A DNA stretch of 64,000 nucleotides, from positions 37,857,944 through 37,921,943 of the forward strand of contig CM070572.1 in NCBI GenBank assembly GCA_036346355.1, read 5' to 3'. Positions 24,990-36,304 of this stretch are shown here, piece by piece (position 1 is the stretch's first letter; the number at the start of each line of letters is the position of its first letter). Position numbers and translations under genes: made by a program. The notes beneath the pieces were generated by a model. The model searched no databases and was not told where the DNA came from. It saw only the letters and a program-made list of their open reading frames with translations. The stretch is from Rhipidocladum racemiflorum. Taxonomy: Eukaryota; Streptophyta; Magnoliopsida; Poales; Poaceae.

Positions 24990-27900
24990 TGTCGGGACCC
25001 CGAATTTGCAAATCCGACCTTCCTGTATTCAGCACTAGTCCAGAACGCGCTTAGTGCACACAGTCTTAACATTGGTAAATATCACAATCATACCATTCGA
25101 TATTATCAAAGTACTTTATTTAAATAACTAAAGTGGTTACTCGACCTTATGGCCAAGTTACAAATATATGCCTGCAAGGCTTAAACTTATTCAGAGAAAA
25201 ATAATAATAGCAATGAAAATCAAATAACTCGTGGCGCCATCCAAAGATACCACAGCAACCGATCGGGCTCGCATCCCTAAGTAGACGGATCCTCTTGGAG
25301 TTCCTCCTCCGGTCGGGCGTAGTCTCCTCTTCAACTGGTGTTGTGTTGAGGCAAGGGTGAGTACTTGGTACTCAGCAAGTCATGCACAGAATGCAAGCTA
25401 ATATACTATATGCATGGCTTAGTACAAAGGAATAGCTCAAGGTATATTTGCAGTAAACAGCTTTTGACAAGTAATATAAGTAGATTCGAAAGCAGTAGAA
25501 ATAAATAAAGCGTAAATAACTTTTCAAGAAGTTTAATAAACATTTTTCCCCATCCTAAACCACATTTCCATCATCTGCATTTTTAAACCAACCCAACTTT
25601 TCAAACCAAAGTTATTTTTGAGAAAATCTAACCCTTGACTGTAATTCCCGAGCGATGTCCAATACCGCGGACACGGCTATTCGAATAGATTCTAAACTCT
25701 GCAGAGGTTATGCACTTTACCCACAAGATACAGTCAAACACCACAAAGGCGAGTTCCCGTAACAAAGTCTTTCGGAAACCTCTAACAATACAAGTGGTCC
25801 TCCCCGGTTATTGCGCACTAACCCTTCCCTTCGCTAAGACGAAGTCTAGGCCAATCAACCATTAGATGGGTACTGGCCTCACCCGACGCTCCCCCGCACA
25901 ACTTACACAAAGGGTGTAGTTGACCTCCCGAGGTCCCACAGTGCGTTATTAGCAACTTAGTCAACTAGGTCCGTCCCATTACAGACATGTGGTTGCACGT
26001 TAGACCCAGTTCAAAGGCTTGCAAGGTTAAGTCCTTAGGGTGACCAGGGCAAGACTACCCGAAGAACCAAATCAACATCCCCAATGCCACAACTGGCCCA
26101 CCTGATTACTCTTGCCACATGCCCCGGTCGAAAACTGTTTATCAAACCCCAGTTGATTACCATGCACCACGTGCCATCAACATCACATGATGCTTTTCCA
26201 AAACGGGTTCAATATATCATTAAGTCAATATTAACATTTGATTGTCCAAAATCATGTCATGAGCACGTAGCAGGTCTAAGCAGTGTACTACAACGGTCTA
26301 AACCCATGTTGGCAATTCAATAATGTCCAACTAGTAATCCACAAACTAGGGTGACAAGGGATCATGGCACATACTTAAATAATCAAGGTGTCATACAGCA
26401 AATTGGTATTTATCTAACCCCCATGTTTAAACAAAGTATTTTTCTAATTGAACTAGCATGCAATAGTTTAAATCAAAATAGTTTTCGAAATAGGATCAAC
26501 ATGGTCAAAGCACAACTTGCCTTTAAAAAGTACTTGCTCTTGGTCTTGAGTTGGATCCTGAGTCAATACTTCTCCTTCGAATCCTTCCGGCACTTCAACG
26601 TCTACTCGTAAAGCGTGCAAATAGCAAATACCCAAATAAACAATAGGCAAAAAGTGTCCAAACATCCAAATAAAATCCATAAACAGAAAGAACATAATTT
26701 TATGGATTTTTAGAAACTGGAATCGTCAAATTTGGAGTTAAGACGCAAAAGTTATGATTATTTAAAGTTTAAATAATCAATTAAATAATTTTGCAGAGAA
26801 AAACTTTAGCCCAAAAATTAAATAAAATTTATATTTAGGTAGATCTCATTTTTATACAAATTTAGAAATTTGAATCACTCAAATCGGAGTTGAAACGCAA
26901 AAGTTATAAGCGTTTGAAGTTTGAAACAAAATCTGAAATCATTATTTCGAATTAGTAAATCATTTTCTTTTTCGGAAATTAATTATTGCGTCAGCATGGA
27001 CACGTGGCAGCCTCTGATTGGTTGGCTGACGTCAGCCGGTCCATGGACTTGGTCCACGCTTGGCTCGGGTCCACCGTGGACTCGGTCCACGACTCTACGT
27101 CGGCCCGACATGTGGGCCCACTCGTGACGTTATCGCCGACGTCACGGGCTCACCACGGTGCGGTGGGACCCACCGATGACGTCATGGGTGACGTCGGTCG
27201 CTCGGCCCCGACATGCGCCCTCGACACGCGGGCCCGGGCCACACGCACGCCAGCGCATGGGATCTGGCCGACTCGCGTCGGTCCAACTTCCCGACACGTG
27301 GCGCAATCTCAACCGTTGTTTTGAAATTCAACGCCGCGATTAGATCCAGGGTTAACGTGTTGAATCTACTCGATGATCGTGGGCCGCTCGATCTAGATCG
27401 GACGGTCCGCATCTAATCCTATAATAATCACTACCACGGCGCGTGGCGATTGTGGAACCGCTGGATCTTGATCCAACGGTCCGAATCTAATCGGGTTTGG
27501 AACACGTGAACTCACCTCAACCGCACGATCAAGATCGGACGGCGCACGAGTTCGCGAGGGCGATGGCGACGCGCGAGCGGCAGCCACCGGAGACGAGAGA
27601 CGACGACGAGCCCGACGGCGCTCGGTCGTTCGGCGTGAGTGGTCTCTTCGTGCGCCGCCGGGGTTCCGGTTAGGCTCCTTCTCGGCGGAAGACAACGGAC
27701 GGCGGCGAGACGAGGCAAAAACCGCGCGGAGTGGCGCTCAACTCGGCGAGCTCGCACGGCAAACGGTGGCGCTCGGCGAGATGGCTCGAGAACGGGTGCG
27801 CAAGGATGAGGGCAACCTCGGGCGTGACGGGCTTTAAATAGCCTCGGCGTTGTGCGACGGAAACCTAATTCTACACGGCGGCGGCGGAGTCCGGCCGGAC

Positions 27901-28431
27901 TCGGCGGAGACGACGACGCCGATACCGCCCACGTGGCACGATCAACGGCCACGATCGCGACGGGCGCGATCGGATCCGGCCGATACGGCCAACCGACAGG
28001 CGGATCTCACCGTTGGATCTTGATCCAACGGTTGGGATTGATTAGGGTTGGGAGCTGGTTTGGTCGAGTCAATCGCTCGGTCGGACTCGAGTCCGACTGG
28101 TTCGACTCGATCGGATGAACAAGATCACCCGAGTTGAATTTCCAAATGATTTAATATTTAACATAATTCCCGATAATTCATTTAATTCATTAAAAATAGC
28201 AAATGACTTTAAAATTCGAAAAATTCCAAAATATTTTGGATTATTTTGGACTCAAATAAAATATTTCCAACAAAATTTTATTTGCAAAATCAAATTCTTT
28301 AATTATTTCAAAATGGAATAAATTCAAATAAATTCCAAATAAATCCAAATAAATTCCAGAAAATTCCAAAAATTCACCAAAGTGCCAAATCACACATGAA
28401 TTCAATAAAAGCAAAATTTTGGGGTGTTACA
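24990..28431 (-). repeat. G2 5' LTR (right copy)
   Basis: It begins TGTCGGGACCCC and ends GGTGTTACA, followed directly by the target duplication CCTAC. The TATA-like box is at 27832-27841. It is 60 bp shorter than the left copy through scattered small gaps in the GC-rich half. Confidence 0.95.
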
Positions 28432-28637
28432 CCTACTTATCAGCTAATCCGGTATTTCATGCAAGAACAAAACATATCAAGGTAGATTATCATTTTGTTC
28501 GTGAGAGAGTTGCACAGAAACTGCTAGACATCCAAATTATATCTACACATGATCAGTTGGCAGATGGTTTCACCAAATTACTGATGGCATCGAAACTTTC
28601 AGAATTTCGGTACAATCTAAACTTAAGAAAGTTTTGA
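28432..28637 (+). pseudogene. Copia A RNase H, 3' end after the G2 insertion
   Basis: The frame continues the RNase H domain interrupted at 15984. After the duplicated CCTAC come LSANPVFHARTKHIKVDYHF, VRERVAQKLLDIQ, THDQLADGFTKLL and the terminal LRKF with a TGA stop at 28635-28637. The HxRTKHI and DQLADxxTK motifs are the standard end of plant copia polyproteins. This confirms that the two halves belong to one element. Confidence 0.94.
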
Positions 28638-28648
28638 TTGAGGGGAGG
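28638..28648 (+). other. Copia A polypurine tract
   Basis: TTGAGGGGAGG immediately precedes the 3' LTR. Confidence 0.9.
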
Positions 28649-28886
28649 TGTTAGATTCTGTTATTTTCTCTATCTGTATAATTCGATGGACTCTCTCACG
28701 TTAGCTCGGCTAAGGATAGGTTGTTGTATTATATCCATTAGTTATTGTAACCAATAGAGGATATCCAGCCGAGCTAATCTAGGAGAGGTGGTTGCATCTG
28801 TAAGCCACGTAGGGGGCTGTTCCCTGCTTATATTAACAAAGGTGCGGCCCTACGAGGGGTTCAACGCTTCTGCAAATTGCTTCTCA
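28649..28886 (+). repeat. Copia A 3' LTR
   Basis: 238 bp, the same length as the 5' LTR. By eye it differs at three transitions. It is followed by the target duplication CTGGG. Confidence 0.95.
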
Positions 28887-29975
28887 CTGGGGTCACACCA
28901 CCTGCACATAGGTACAATACACTCAAAAACATGCCCACACAACAATACAAGAACAATCATCTACATCGACTTCGCAACCCACTCCTAAAACCCGAAAAAC
29001 AGAGAATCTGTCCAATGGGACAGCATGCTTCCAACAAGCATAACTTGAGTTCTAAAACTCCAAATAAGGTAAACGAGTACATTTTCTCAAATCTTATGAG
29101 ATTTCCCATCTTTTTTTAAGTATTCGTGAAACCTGAATCAGCCTCTAAAATCCTCTAATCTACAGTTGAACACAATCTATCCCAATCATGTCATAGATTG
29201 GATAGCGCTCAGTAAAACAGCCATAACTTTTAAATGGCTAAACGGAATTTATCGTTCTTGGTGTCCAATTAAAGTTAATTGAATTACCTACAACTTTGGT
29301 AACAGCTGACCCTCCAGAAAATGCTTCTAAAATTGCCAAATTCGCGTCCGAAGACAGATGACCTAATCTGTCCGAGGACAGAACGCATGACAGAGTTGCA
29401 ATCACCCTAAATCCTTCTAATCACAGCACCTAAACACCAAAATTAACCATGATCTTCCCCATCTAACCAGAGCCAAAACTTTGTGAACTCATGTACAATC
29501 ACTTACCTCGCTTGAAGGAACCGACGAATGACGAACTCCTCCTCTCCTCGGTCCAATCCTCACTCCAATCGCCGGAAACGCCGGGTTCGCCGAATCCCGA
29601 TGGATGGAAGACCTCCAACCCATGTGAGAGCGGCGTGAGGAAAGCGCTATGGCCTACTAGAGGAGGGGAGGGGAGGCGCAAGGGGATGGGGGTGGTGCGG
29701 CTAGAGGGGAGAGGTGGAGGCCGGCGGCTAGGGGGGTAGGGATTGGGAGGGGGCGCACCCACAAGGGGGGCATGGGGAGAAACCCTAGGGGGGTGGCAGG
29801 AATTCCCCCCCACATGGGCCAAGAACCCCCCACCGACGGCCCATTTAATTCTCCCACGGCCCAAACTAGCTCCCACAAGGCCCAAACTCCCCTAGAGAGG
29901 CCCAAACACCCGGACAAGCCCAAAAACTCAACAAAACTTGTACCGTAATGTCACATTCTATAATGTCACATTTAT

Positions 29976-31977
29976 TTTATCAAAATCTAACCCTTGACTG
30001 TAATTCCCGAGCATTGTCCAATACCGCGGACACGGCTATTCGAATAGGTTTGACACGGCTATCCAACTAATAGACAACAATCCTAGGGTGACAAATGAAT
30101 CAGGGCATATGAATAATAGTGGCAAGGTGAACATAAATCAATAGGTTGATTAACTTATTCCAAATTAATTGGAATCATTTTTAGTTGAATTAACAGGCAA
30201 TAATTTGAAACAATATAATTTTAAAACATGAGATCAACATGGTCAAAGCACAATTTGCCTTGGAAAAGCTCTTGTTCTTAATCTGAACCTTGATCTTGCA
30301 CTAGTACTTGTCCCTCGTATCCTTCAGGCACTTCAACGTCTATGCGTAACGAATAAACAAATACCAAAAATAGAGAGAAAAATAAATCCAAAAATCAAAT
30401 AAAATTTACCATTAAATATAGCATAATTTTACAAATTTTTAGGCTCTAGAATCACCTCAATCGGACTTCGTATGAGCAAGAACGAGCAATTTGAAGTTTG
30501 GAAATAAACTAAAAAGAATAAACCGAATTATCAGAATTATTTTTCTATTGAAAACCAAATAATGACATCACGTTTACGTTAGCTCTGATTTGAATTTTGG
30601 CAGAATTATTTTTCTAAAGGAATTCCCTATTTATGACATCATGCTGATGTCAGCAATTAATAAAATAAAATAAATCTATCTTCTGGAAAATCCTATGAGG
30701 CTGACAGGTGGGCCTGGCTATGACGTCACGGATATTGTTTTGATGACGTCATCGCTGATGTTAGTGAGCTGAGCGGTTGGGCTGCGACGCCTCAGAATCT
30801 GCGCTACACATGGCATCCTCTGGTTGGTTAGGGCTGCGGTCACATCTAAGCCATTTATACAAAGATTGATTGCTGAGATTCAATCTAACTCATGGCACTG
30901 AGTGGCGATGTGGATAGTCCCAGGCTTCACCACGTGTGTGAATCTACACCATTGATTCGCGATTGAATGGCTATGATCTACTCAAGTTAGTGTTAAGCAA
31001 ATTGATCTAGACCATACACTCCAGATCGGACGATCTAGATCTGATCTAATCCGTGCGACTGCGAAACCACGTGGCAGTACCTGGAATGTTAGATCTTGAT
31101 CAGATGGTTGATGGAGCTCGTGAAGTTCCAGTGAGGCGTGACGTCTAGGGTTCGCTGGGGCTAGGAACGACGACTTGGCAAAAGGTGGCTGAGGGCTTCT
31201 CTAGTCGAGTGAAAGATCCCTCCAGACGTGGCTAGCTACAACGGTTTCGAATCTGGGTTCCACACTGCGGAACAATGCCCAACAGCGGTGAAAACAGGAA
31301 ATACCGAGACGGCACACCAGTACAACTCTGGCGAGTGATTGTGGTTAGTCTGAGGCTCCTCGATGTGTGTGTCTTGGGTAGCAGATGCGACGTGAGGTAG
31401 AGGATTTAATGCGCATAGCGGCGCATTGAATAGCAGCCTGGCTGTCCGTGTTTGCCATGGAAACGCGACGGTTACTCCAAATGGTGGTGGAGTTCGGCGT
31501 GAATATGGCAGCTGATGTAGCTCAATCATGAGCATCCACGTGCCACATATCCATCGGTGCACAACACTCACCTACGTGGCTAATCCTTAGCCGTCCGATC
31601 TTGAATCAACGGTCGCGATCTAGGGTTTGGGTTTGGGTCCGGATCGAGTTTGGGCTGGTGCGGTTTGGGTCGGGTCTGGGCTAGCCCACTGGGCTTCAGC
31701 CCGTTACGGTTTCCAGCACTTTTTCCAAATTTCTCTATTTAAAATAATTCTAGTAACTCAAATAACTCGAGAAAAATAACAAAAATATCAGAAAAAATCC
31801 AAAAAATATTTGAAAAATATTTTGAAACAGTTTGAACTTAAATAAAATATTTCCAAAAAAACTTTATATAAAATTTCCAAATATTTAAATATTTCCATAA
31901 ATGGCTTAATTCCAAAAAATTCCCAAAAATTCAAATGACTCAATAAATGCATTGAATGCAAAAATTAGGATGTTATA
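29976..31977 (-). repeat. G3 5' LTR, second part
   Basis: It continues from 10564 after solo LTR B1. The start resembles G2 16617-16690 (AATCTAACCCTTGACTG, then the CGGACACGGCTATTCGAATAG block). It then has a deletion relative to G1/G2. The AT-rich and TGACGTCA-rich sections follow in the family order, and the end is TAGGATGTTATA at 31977. The expected target duplication on this side is AGAGA (31978-31982). No gene is seen. Confidence 0.82.
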
Positions 31978-32383
31978 AGAGATCGGGTAAAAATACAGTA
32001 AAGAAACACCTTAATAAACCATAAGGGTCCATCGATATTCCCTATTGTAAACGACCATATGGTTGTATAAATCCGAAATCTTAATTCGTACATCATCTGG
32101 TAAACTTATCCTAAGAAAATTTTACTTAATGCAAGCTGATGTCCCTCTACGAGTAATTCAGCTATTATCTGGTAAGTTTGGGTTGGGCCGAGCGAAGCTC
32201 CGCAGAAAAGGAATCGGTCAAGCCACATATTTAGAAAGACTACGTGTTCCTTATCGGACACGGGACCGACTCTTACGTTGTTCTCTAGGTATCTATCCCA
32301 GCCCTCATCCTTAGCCGGTACTAACTTGTATTTAGGCTTTGCGCTAAAAGTCGATAGCTAATCGCCATCTGGCCTCAGGCAGT
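31978..32383. other. Unassigned sequence between G3 and solo LTR B2
   Basis: About 400 bp with no convincing gene. The short frame at 32063-32314 has no domain I recognise. It ends in GGCCTCAGGCAGT, and continuity across B2 places 34566-34752 next to it in the pre-insertion sequence. It is probably the body of an older retroelement whose 3' LTR may be 39666-40361. Confidence 0.4.
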
Positions 32384-34560
32384 TGTGACACCCCAGAATA
32401 TGACATTTTAGAATTCGGCATTTTGGTACGACTTTATAGCGTGTTTTTGGGCAGTTTTCGGGTGTTTGGGCCTCTCTGGGGGACTTTGGGCCTTGGGGGT
32501 TGAGTTGGGCCTCTAATGGAAGGGTTTGGGCCCAAGGGGGGGCTTTTGGGCAGCCAAATCTGGCCCCCACCCCTTGGTGCGCCCCCTACTCCCTTTCCCA
32601 ACCCTAGCCGCCACCCCTAGCCCCCCATGCGCCTCCACCCTTCCCCTTCCTCTCCATCTCCCCCATGGCGCCACCACCTCTCCCCTCCCCTCTCCACCCC
32701 CCTTGCTGCCCTAGAGGAGATCACCACCTCGCCATCCCGTTGATCCATCCTTCGGGAAGCCCCGCGACGAGGAGATCCGGTGGATTTGGAGCGAGGAAGG
32801 AGATCGAGTGAACCGGGAGGAGATTCGTCGGTTCATCGTTCGTCGGGCGAAGGTATGGCTAGGGGAATCCTTGGGGTTGGTCTAGGTGCTGTGCTAGAGG
32901 GTATTTGGATGCTTTTAGATCAATTGGTGGTGCTGTGATTGGGTAGATTAGATGAAAACTAGAGTTTGCCACGTTCTCTGCTTCGGGCAGATTGTGCAGT
33001 CGACCTAGGGTTTGAGTTTTCGCGACCTTAGAGTCGGAATTTGGTCGGCCGCCTGTTGAGAAAGTTGTAGGTAACTTCAATACCTTTCAGTGGACATAAA
33101 GCACTCCTAATTCCGCCCATCCGTTTGAAAGTTATACTCGATGTACCAAGCGTGTTCAAATCTGTGACATAGCTGGGACAGAACGTAGTGTTTTGTAGAT
33201 TCGACAACTTTAGAGGCCGAATCAGCTTTTCCAAATACCTAGAAAAAGTTAGGAAATTTCCTAAGCTACGCGAGGATGTACTCGTTTAATCGATTAGGAG
33301 TCCTAGAACTAAAGTTATGCTAGTTTGAAGTCTGCTGTCCTAGGGGGGACAGATTCTCTGTTTTTCGTTTTCGGGAGTAGTTTGCGATATCGGGGTAGAT
33401 GGGCAATGGCGTACTATTTTGTGGGTACGTTGTGATTGTGTGGCATCTATGTGCAGGTGGTGTGACCCCGGGAGTGCCCTCCTCATCCCGCCAATCCGTC
33501 GCCCGAGGTTAAGGCAAGTGTATTGGGATGGGTAGCATGTGGTTTATTTGCTTGTCTTGACTAGATGCAATTGTTTCCAAGTTATGCTATCTTGCCATGC
33601 TTAGTGTTTGCCATGATATGATAAAAAGGGTATGTTAATATGCTATGCAATGGTTTATGGTTAATGATTATGGCATATGTTGCATACATGGCATGAAACT
33701 TGGCCCGGTTGGTGAGAACGTCATAACTATTCCGGTAAGGTCGATGAGAAAGTTATGACTAATCCGGAGCGCCATGGATGTAAGACCTACCTCGTGATTC
33801 CACCCACGCGGTGAGTGGAAGCGAGGAGTAGGCACCCTCCATCTACGGGATGGAAGGGGGACGTGGGTGCACGCCGACGGGTGTGCACTCGGCAATACCG
33901 GTATTTGCGTCGAGGAGACATGTGCATTGCATTGCATACATGATGATGATGATGATGAAATGATTTCAATGAGGTTGAGATATGAACATGATGTTGCATA
34001 TGAAGTATGACTTAATCATGATGTTAAGTTTGTTATGTAGTGATGATGATATTGAATTGTTCTGTATGACCCATTGCAATATACTTACTGAGTGATGAAC
34101 TCACGCTTGTGTTTATGTTGTTTTTCTTAGGTACTTTGACACCGGCATGCGGGAAAAGGGCTTAGCGGCACTACATCACATAATTTCCACACAATTAGAC
34201 AATATTTACCTTTCGAATTTGTGATCATGAATCTAGTGTGACGAAACTAGGATTATGATTTGTTCATGTGCTTTCTTACATCCTTTACTTCGTATTGGTT
34301 CATGGAGTGGTTAAATTCTTTTTGCTAGACTAAGTTGCTGCATTATTACCTATTATTGCTGCTTTGGATGACTTCCTTTATGATATATCATGTGGTATTT
34401 TGTTGTTGCTCCGGTTCATGGAAAAACAAAGGAGATGCTGCTGAAATTTTCGGTTTTAGCATTTGCTCCTTTGCTGTAATTTATCTTTATTTGTGGTTTT
34501 TAGATGTTGTTTAATCTATGTTTGGTAACATTCAGGCACACTAGATGCTGGGGTGTTATA
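32384..34560 (+). mobile_element. Solo LTR B2 (2177 bp)
   Basis: Gypsy-type LTR from TGTGACACCCC to GGGTGTTATA with an exact target duplication GCAGT (32379-32383 and 34561-34565). No internal domain is present on either side. It is related to B1 and B4. A conserved stretch ending in GGTGTGACCCCGGG lies near 33460-33475, and the palindrome core is at about 33841-33900. The last 439 bp are copied again at 38474-38912 as part of the 631-bp duplication. Confidence 0.93.
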
Positions 34561-34752
34561 GCAGTAAAGCTGGGTCTCATCAAGAAGAGTTGGGACGATT
34601 GGGCCAGTTCTAAAGAAGAAAGCATTGAATGTATCGGACCAGAAATAACATGACATGGCTATTAGCGGTTCATTGGGAGAAGAGTTGGCTAAAAAAAGAG
34701 AGATATTCGTCTATTCCCATATGTTCCCAAACGGCTAGTTTTTAGGCCGCTA
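34122..34752 (+). repeat. 631-bp direct repeat, left copy
   Basis: It consists of the last 439 bp of solo LTR B2, its target duplication GCAGT, and 187 bp of flanking sequence up to GGCCGCTA. It recurs at 38474-39104 with a constant offset of 4352 and, by eye, one base difference (near 34273, T to G). Confidence 0.93.
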
Positions 34753-35251
34753 CACTACTACAAAACATATCTTTTGTAACACATTCGCGTAACACATTGA
34801 ACAATGTGTTACAAAGAGATTTTGTAGTAACATATAATTTGTGTTACAAAGACATGTTGTAACACATACTTAATGAGTTGTGAAAAGTGTTGCAGGAAAC
34901 TACAGCAGCAACACATAATGTATTACAGAGGAACATTGTAACACATGGTTGTAAGGTGTGAATATGTGTTATAGAATAATACTACAGTAACACATATAGA
35001 GGCACACTGTAACACATGACTTAATTGCAATATGTAGGGCGTTTATAAATGCCTCCAGTAGTATTTACCTTGGTGTTTATAAATGCCAAAGAAAATTTTA
35101 TACAAGATGGCGTATATAAACGCCGGAGAAAATCAGCTATCGTAGTTAGATGAAATAAGCGGGAACTGAAACAGTGTAGGCGCCAATTTTTGGTGATCGA
35201 TATCAGACCAGCCAGTGCACATCGATCTCATCCGACGCGTGTGTATCTCCT

Positions 35252-35836
35252 TTGCGCCTCACCATGCAGCTAGCTTCCTCCTCAAAATTATCCGGCCGCG
35301 CCGCCCTAGCTCCCTCCATCCATCCGGTCGACCGGCGGCGCCCTTTGTTCCCAATCTGTAACCAACTTCGCCCCTCCATCGATCCGGAGCTGCGCTCCTC
35401 TCCTTCGCCCCTCCATCCAACCGGCAACATCTGCTCCCAAATCCCTAACCCTTCCTCCGCCGACCTCCATCGATCCGACGCTGCGCTCCTCTCCTACGCC
35501 CTCCATCCGACCGGCGCCCTTGCTCCCTCCTCCTCCCCTCCATCTGGCACACTGCTCCCTCCTCCTCCCCTCCATCCGGCGATCCTACTCCTCTCCTTCG
35601 CCCCTCCATCCGGTCGGCGCCCCTACTCCCTCCTCCGCCCTCCATCCGGCATCCTGGTCCCTCCTTCGCCTCTATCCAGCATCCTGGTCCCTCCTTCGCC
35701 TCAATCCGGCGCTCCTGCTCCTCTCTCTTCCGCCTCCATCCAGCCGCCTACCCTCGGCCATGACCTCCCCCCACCGATTCCTCTGCCCCCACACAGATTG
35801 AGGTATGTTCAATATATACTACTAGTGGTTCATTGA
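35252..35836 (+). CDS. Proline-rich low-complexity ORF inside the CACTA element
   Basis: A 194-codon frame composed mainly of Pro, Ser, Leu and Arg, encoded by a C-rich minisatellite of degenerate CTCCATCCGGC-like units (about 35300-35760). I recognise no domain. A possible splice donor, GAG followed by GTATGTTC, occurs at about 35803, so the coding part may stop there if the gene is spliced. It could be the first exon of an element gene or just repetitive DNA that happens to stay open. The opposite strand is also open for long stretches, which weakens the case for coding. Confidence 0.25.
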   Translation: MRLTMQLASSSKLSGRAALAPSIHPVDRRRPLFPICNQLRPSIDPELRSSPSPLHPTGNICSQIPNPSSADLHRSDAALLSYALHPTGALAPSSSPPSGTLLPPPPLHPAILLLSFAPPSGRRPYSLLRPPSGILVPPSPLSSILVPPSPQSGAPAPLSSASIQPPTLGHDLPPPIPLPPHRLRYVQYILLVVH

Positions 35837-36304
35837 ATTAGTTGTGGATTGGTTGTTGTAAAAATGCTTAATAGTTGATTTTCTCCATGACTGTGATAAT
35901 AAGGAGAGCACTGGCATATGACTATCAATATGGAAATATGGGTGAAACTGTCTGAAACATTTGAATCACACCGTATTATGAAAATGCATGTCGTTTTCAC
36001 TAGCCTCCATTTTATAGGTGTATGCATCCACAACTTAAATGCTTTTGCCAAGGGTATGAATATGTATGAAAATTTTGTGCTGGGCATTTCGCGTCATTAG
36101 ATTAAGGCATGAGCTACAATCGTCTAGTCTGGTAACAAAAACCTGCATCCTCGGAGCCGTAGTCTGGTTATGCAAGAGCTCTATAATGCGAAGGCAATTT
36201 CGTCATCTCAATTTTTCGGTAATCAAAGAAGAGAAGAAGGGGCTCAAATGTCCCTTCAAATGTTTGCGGTGCGTATTACTTTATAACCACACAACAATGT
36301 ATGC

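Larger units (their letters stand above)
15985..28431 (-). mobile_element. Gypsy element G2 (complete, nested in copia A)
   Basis: This is a complete minus-strand chromovirus of 12447 bp. LTRs are 3502 bp (15985-19486) and 3442 bp (24990-28431), each with TG...CA ends. An exact target duplication CCTAC lies at 15980-15984 and 28432-28436. The internal region (19487-24989) reads leader ORF, gag, protease, RT, RNase H, integrase, chromodomain on the minus strand. All frames are broken by small indels. It is the innermost and therefore the youngest layer of the left nest. Confidence 0.96.
11621..28886 (+). mobile_element. Copia element A, interrupted by gypsy G2
   Basis: A Ty1/copia element with 238-bp LTRs (11621-11858 and 28649-28886) and an exact target duplication CTGGG (11616-11620 and 28887-28891). 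Without the nested G2 and its duplication it is about 4.81 kb, a normal length for a small plant copia element. The order is gag, protease, integrase, RT, RNase H, with an initiator-Met primer site and a polypurine tract. The two LTRs differ by eye at only three positions, all transitions, so it is fairly young. Frameshifts and stops in gag/pol, plus the G2 insertion, disable it. Size and LTR length resemble Hopscotch-type elements, but I cannot confirm a family name. Confidence 0.95.
10565..29970 (-). mobile_element. Solo LTR B1 in G3, itself split by copia A
   Basis: This gypsy-type LTR is in reverse orientation. It starts TGTAACACCC at 10565 and ends TAATGTCACA at 29970. An exact duplication TTTAT flanks it (10560-10564 and 29971-29975). 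Removing copia A and its duplication leaves about 2.13 kb. No internal domain is attached, so it is a solo LTR left by recombination between two LTRs. It matches solo LTR B2 and LTR B4 in reverse complement: the segment near 28890-28930 corresponds to 33440-33480 and 57760-57800. It carries the palindrome core at about 11209-11275. Confidence 0.92.
9342..31977 (-). mobile_element. Gypsy element G3, oldest layer of the nest (5' end and leader only)
   Basis: Remains of a third, more diverged chromovirus on the minus strand. The leader and primer site are at 9342-9934. The 5' LTR is split by solo LTR B1 into 9935-10564 and 29976-31977, about 2.63 kb when summed. The LTR begins TGTCGGGACCCG at 9935 and ends TGTTATA at 31977. 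The body of the element left of 9342 is cut off by insertion of G1, and the rest should lie outside the window. Its LTR shares recognisable blocks with G1/G2 (for example the stretch near 29990-30050) but has large deletions and substitutions. Confidence 0.85.

Noticed and set aside
29499..29923. Proline-rich minus-strand frames near 29500-29920, with similar C-rich stretches at 32520-32714 and 56880-57030
   Set aside because: They lie in the same C-rich part of the B-type LTRs, and frames differ between copies. They are low-complexity LTR sequence.
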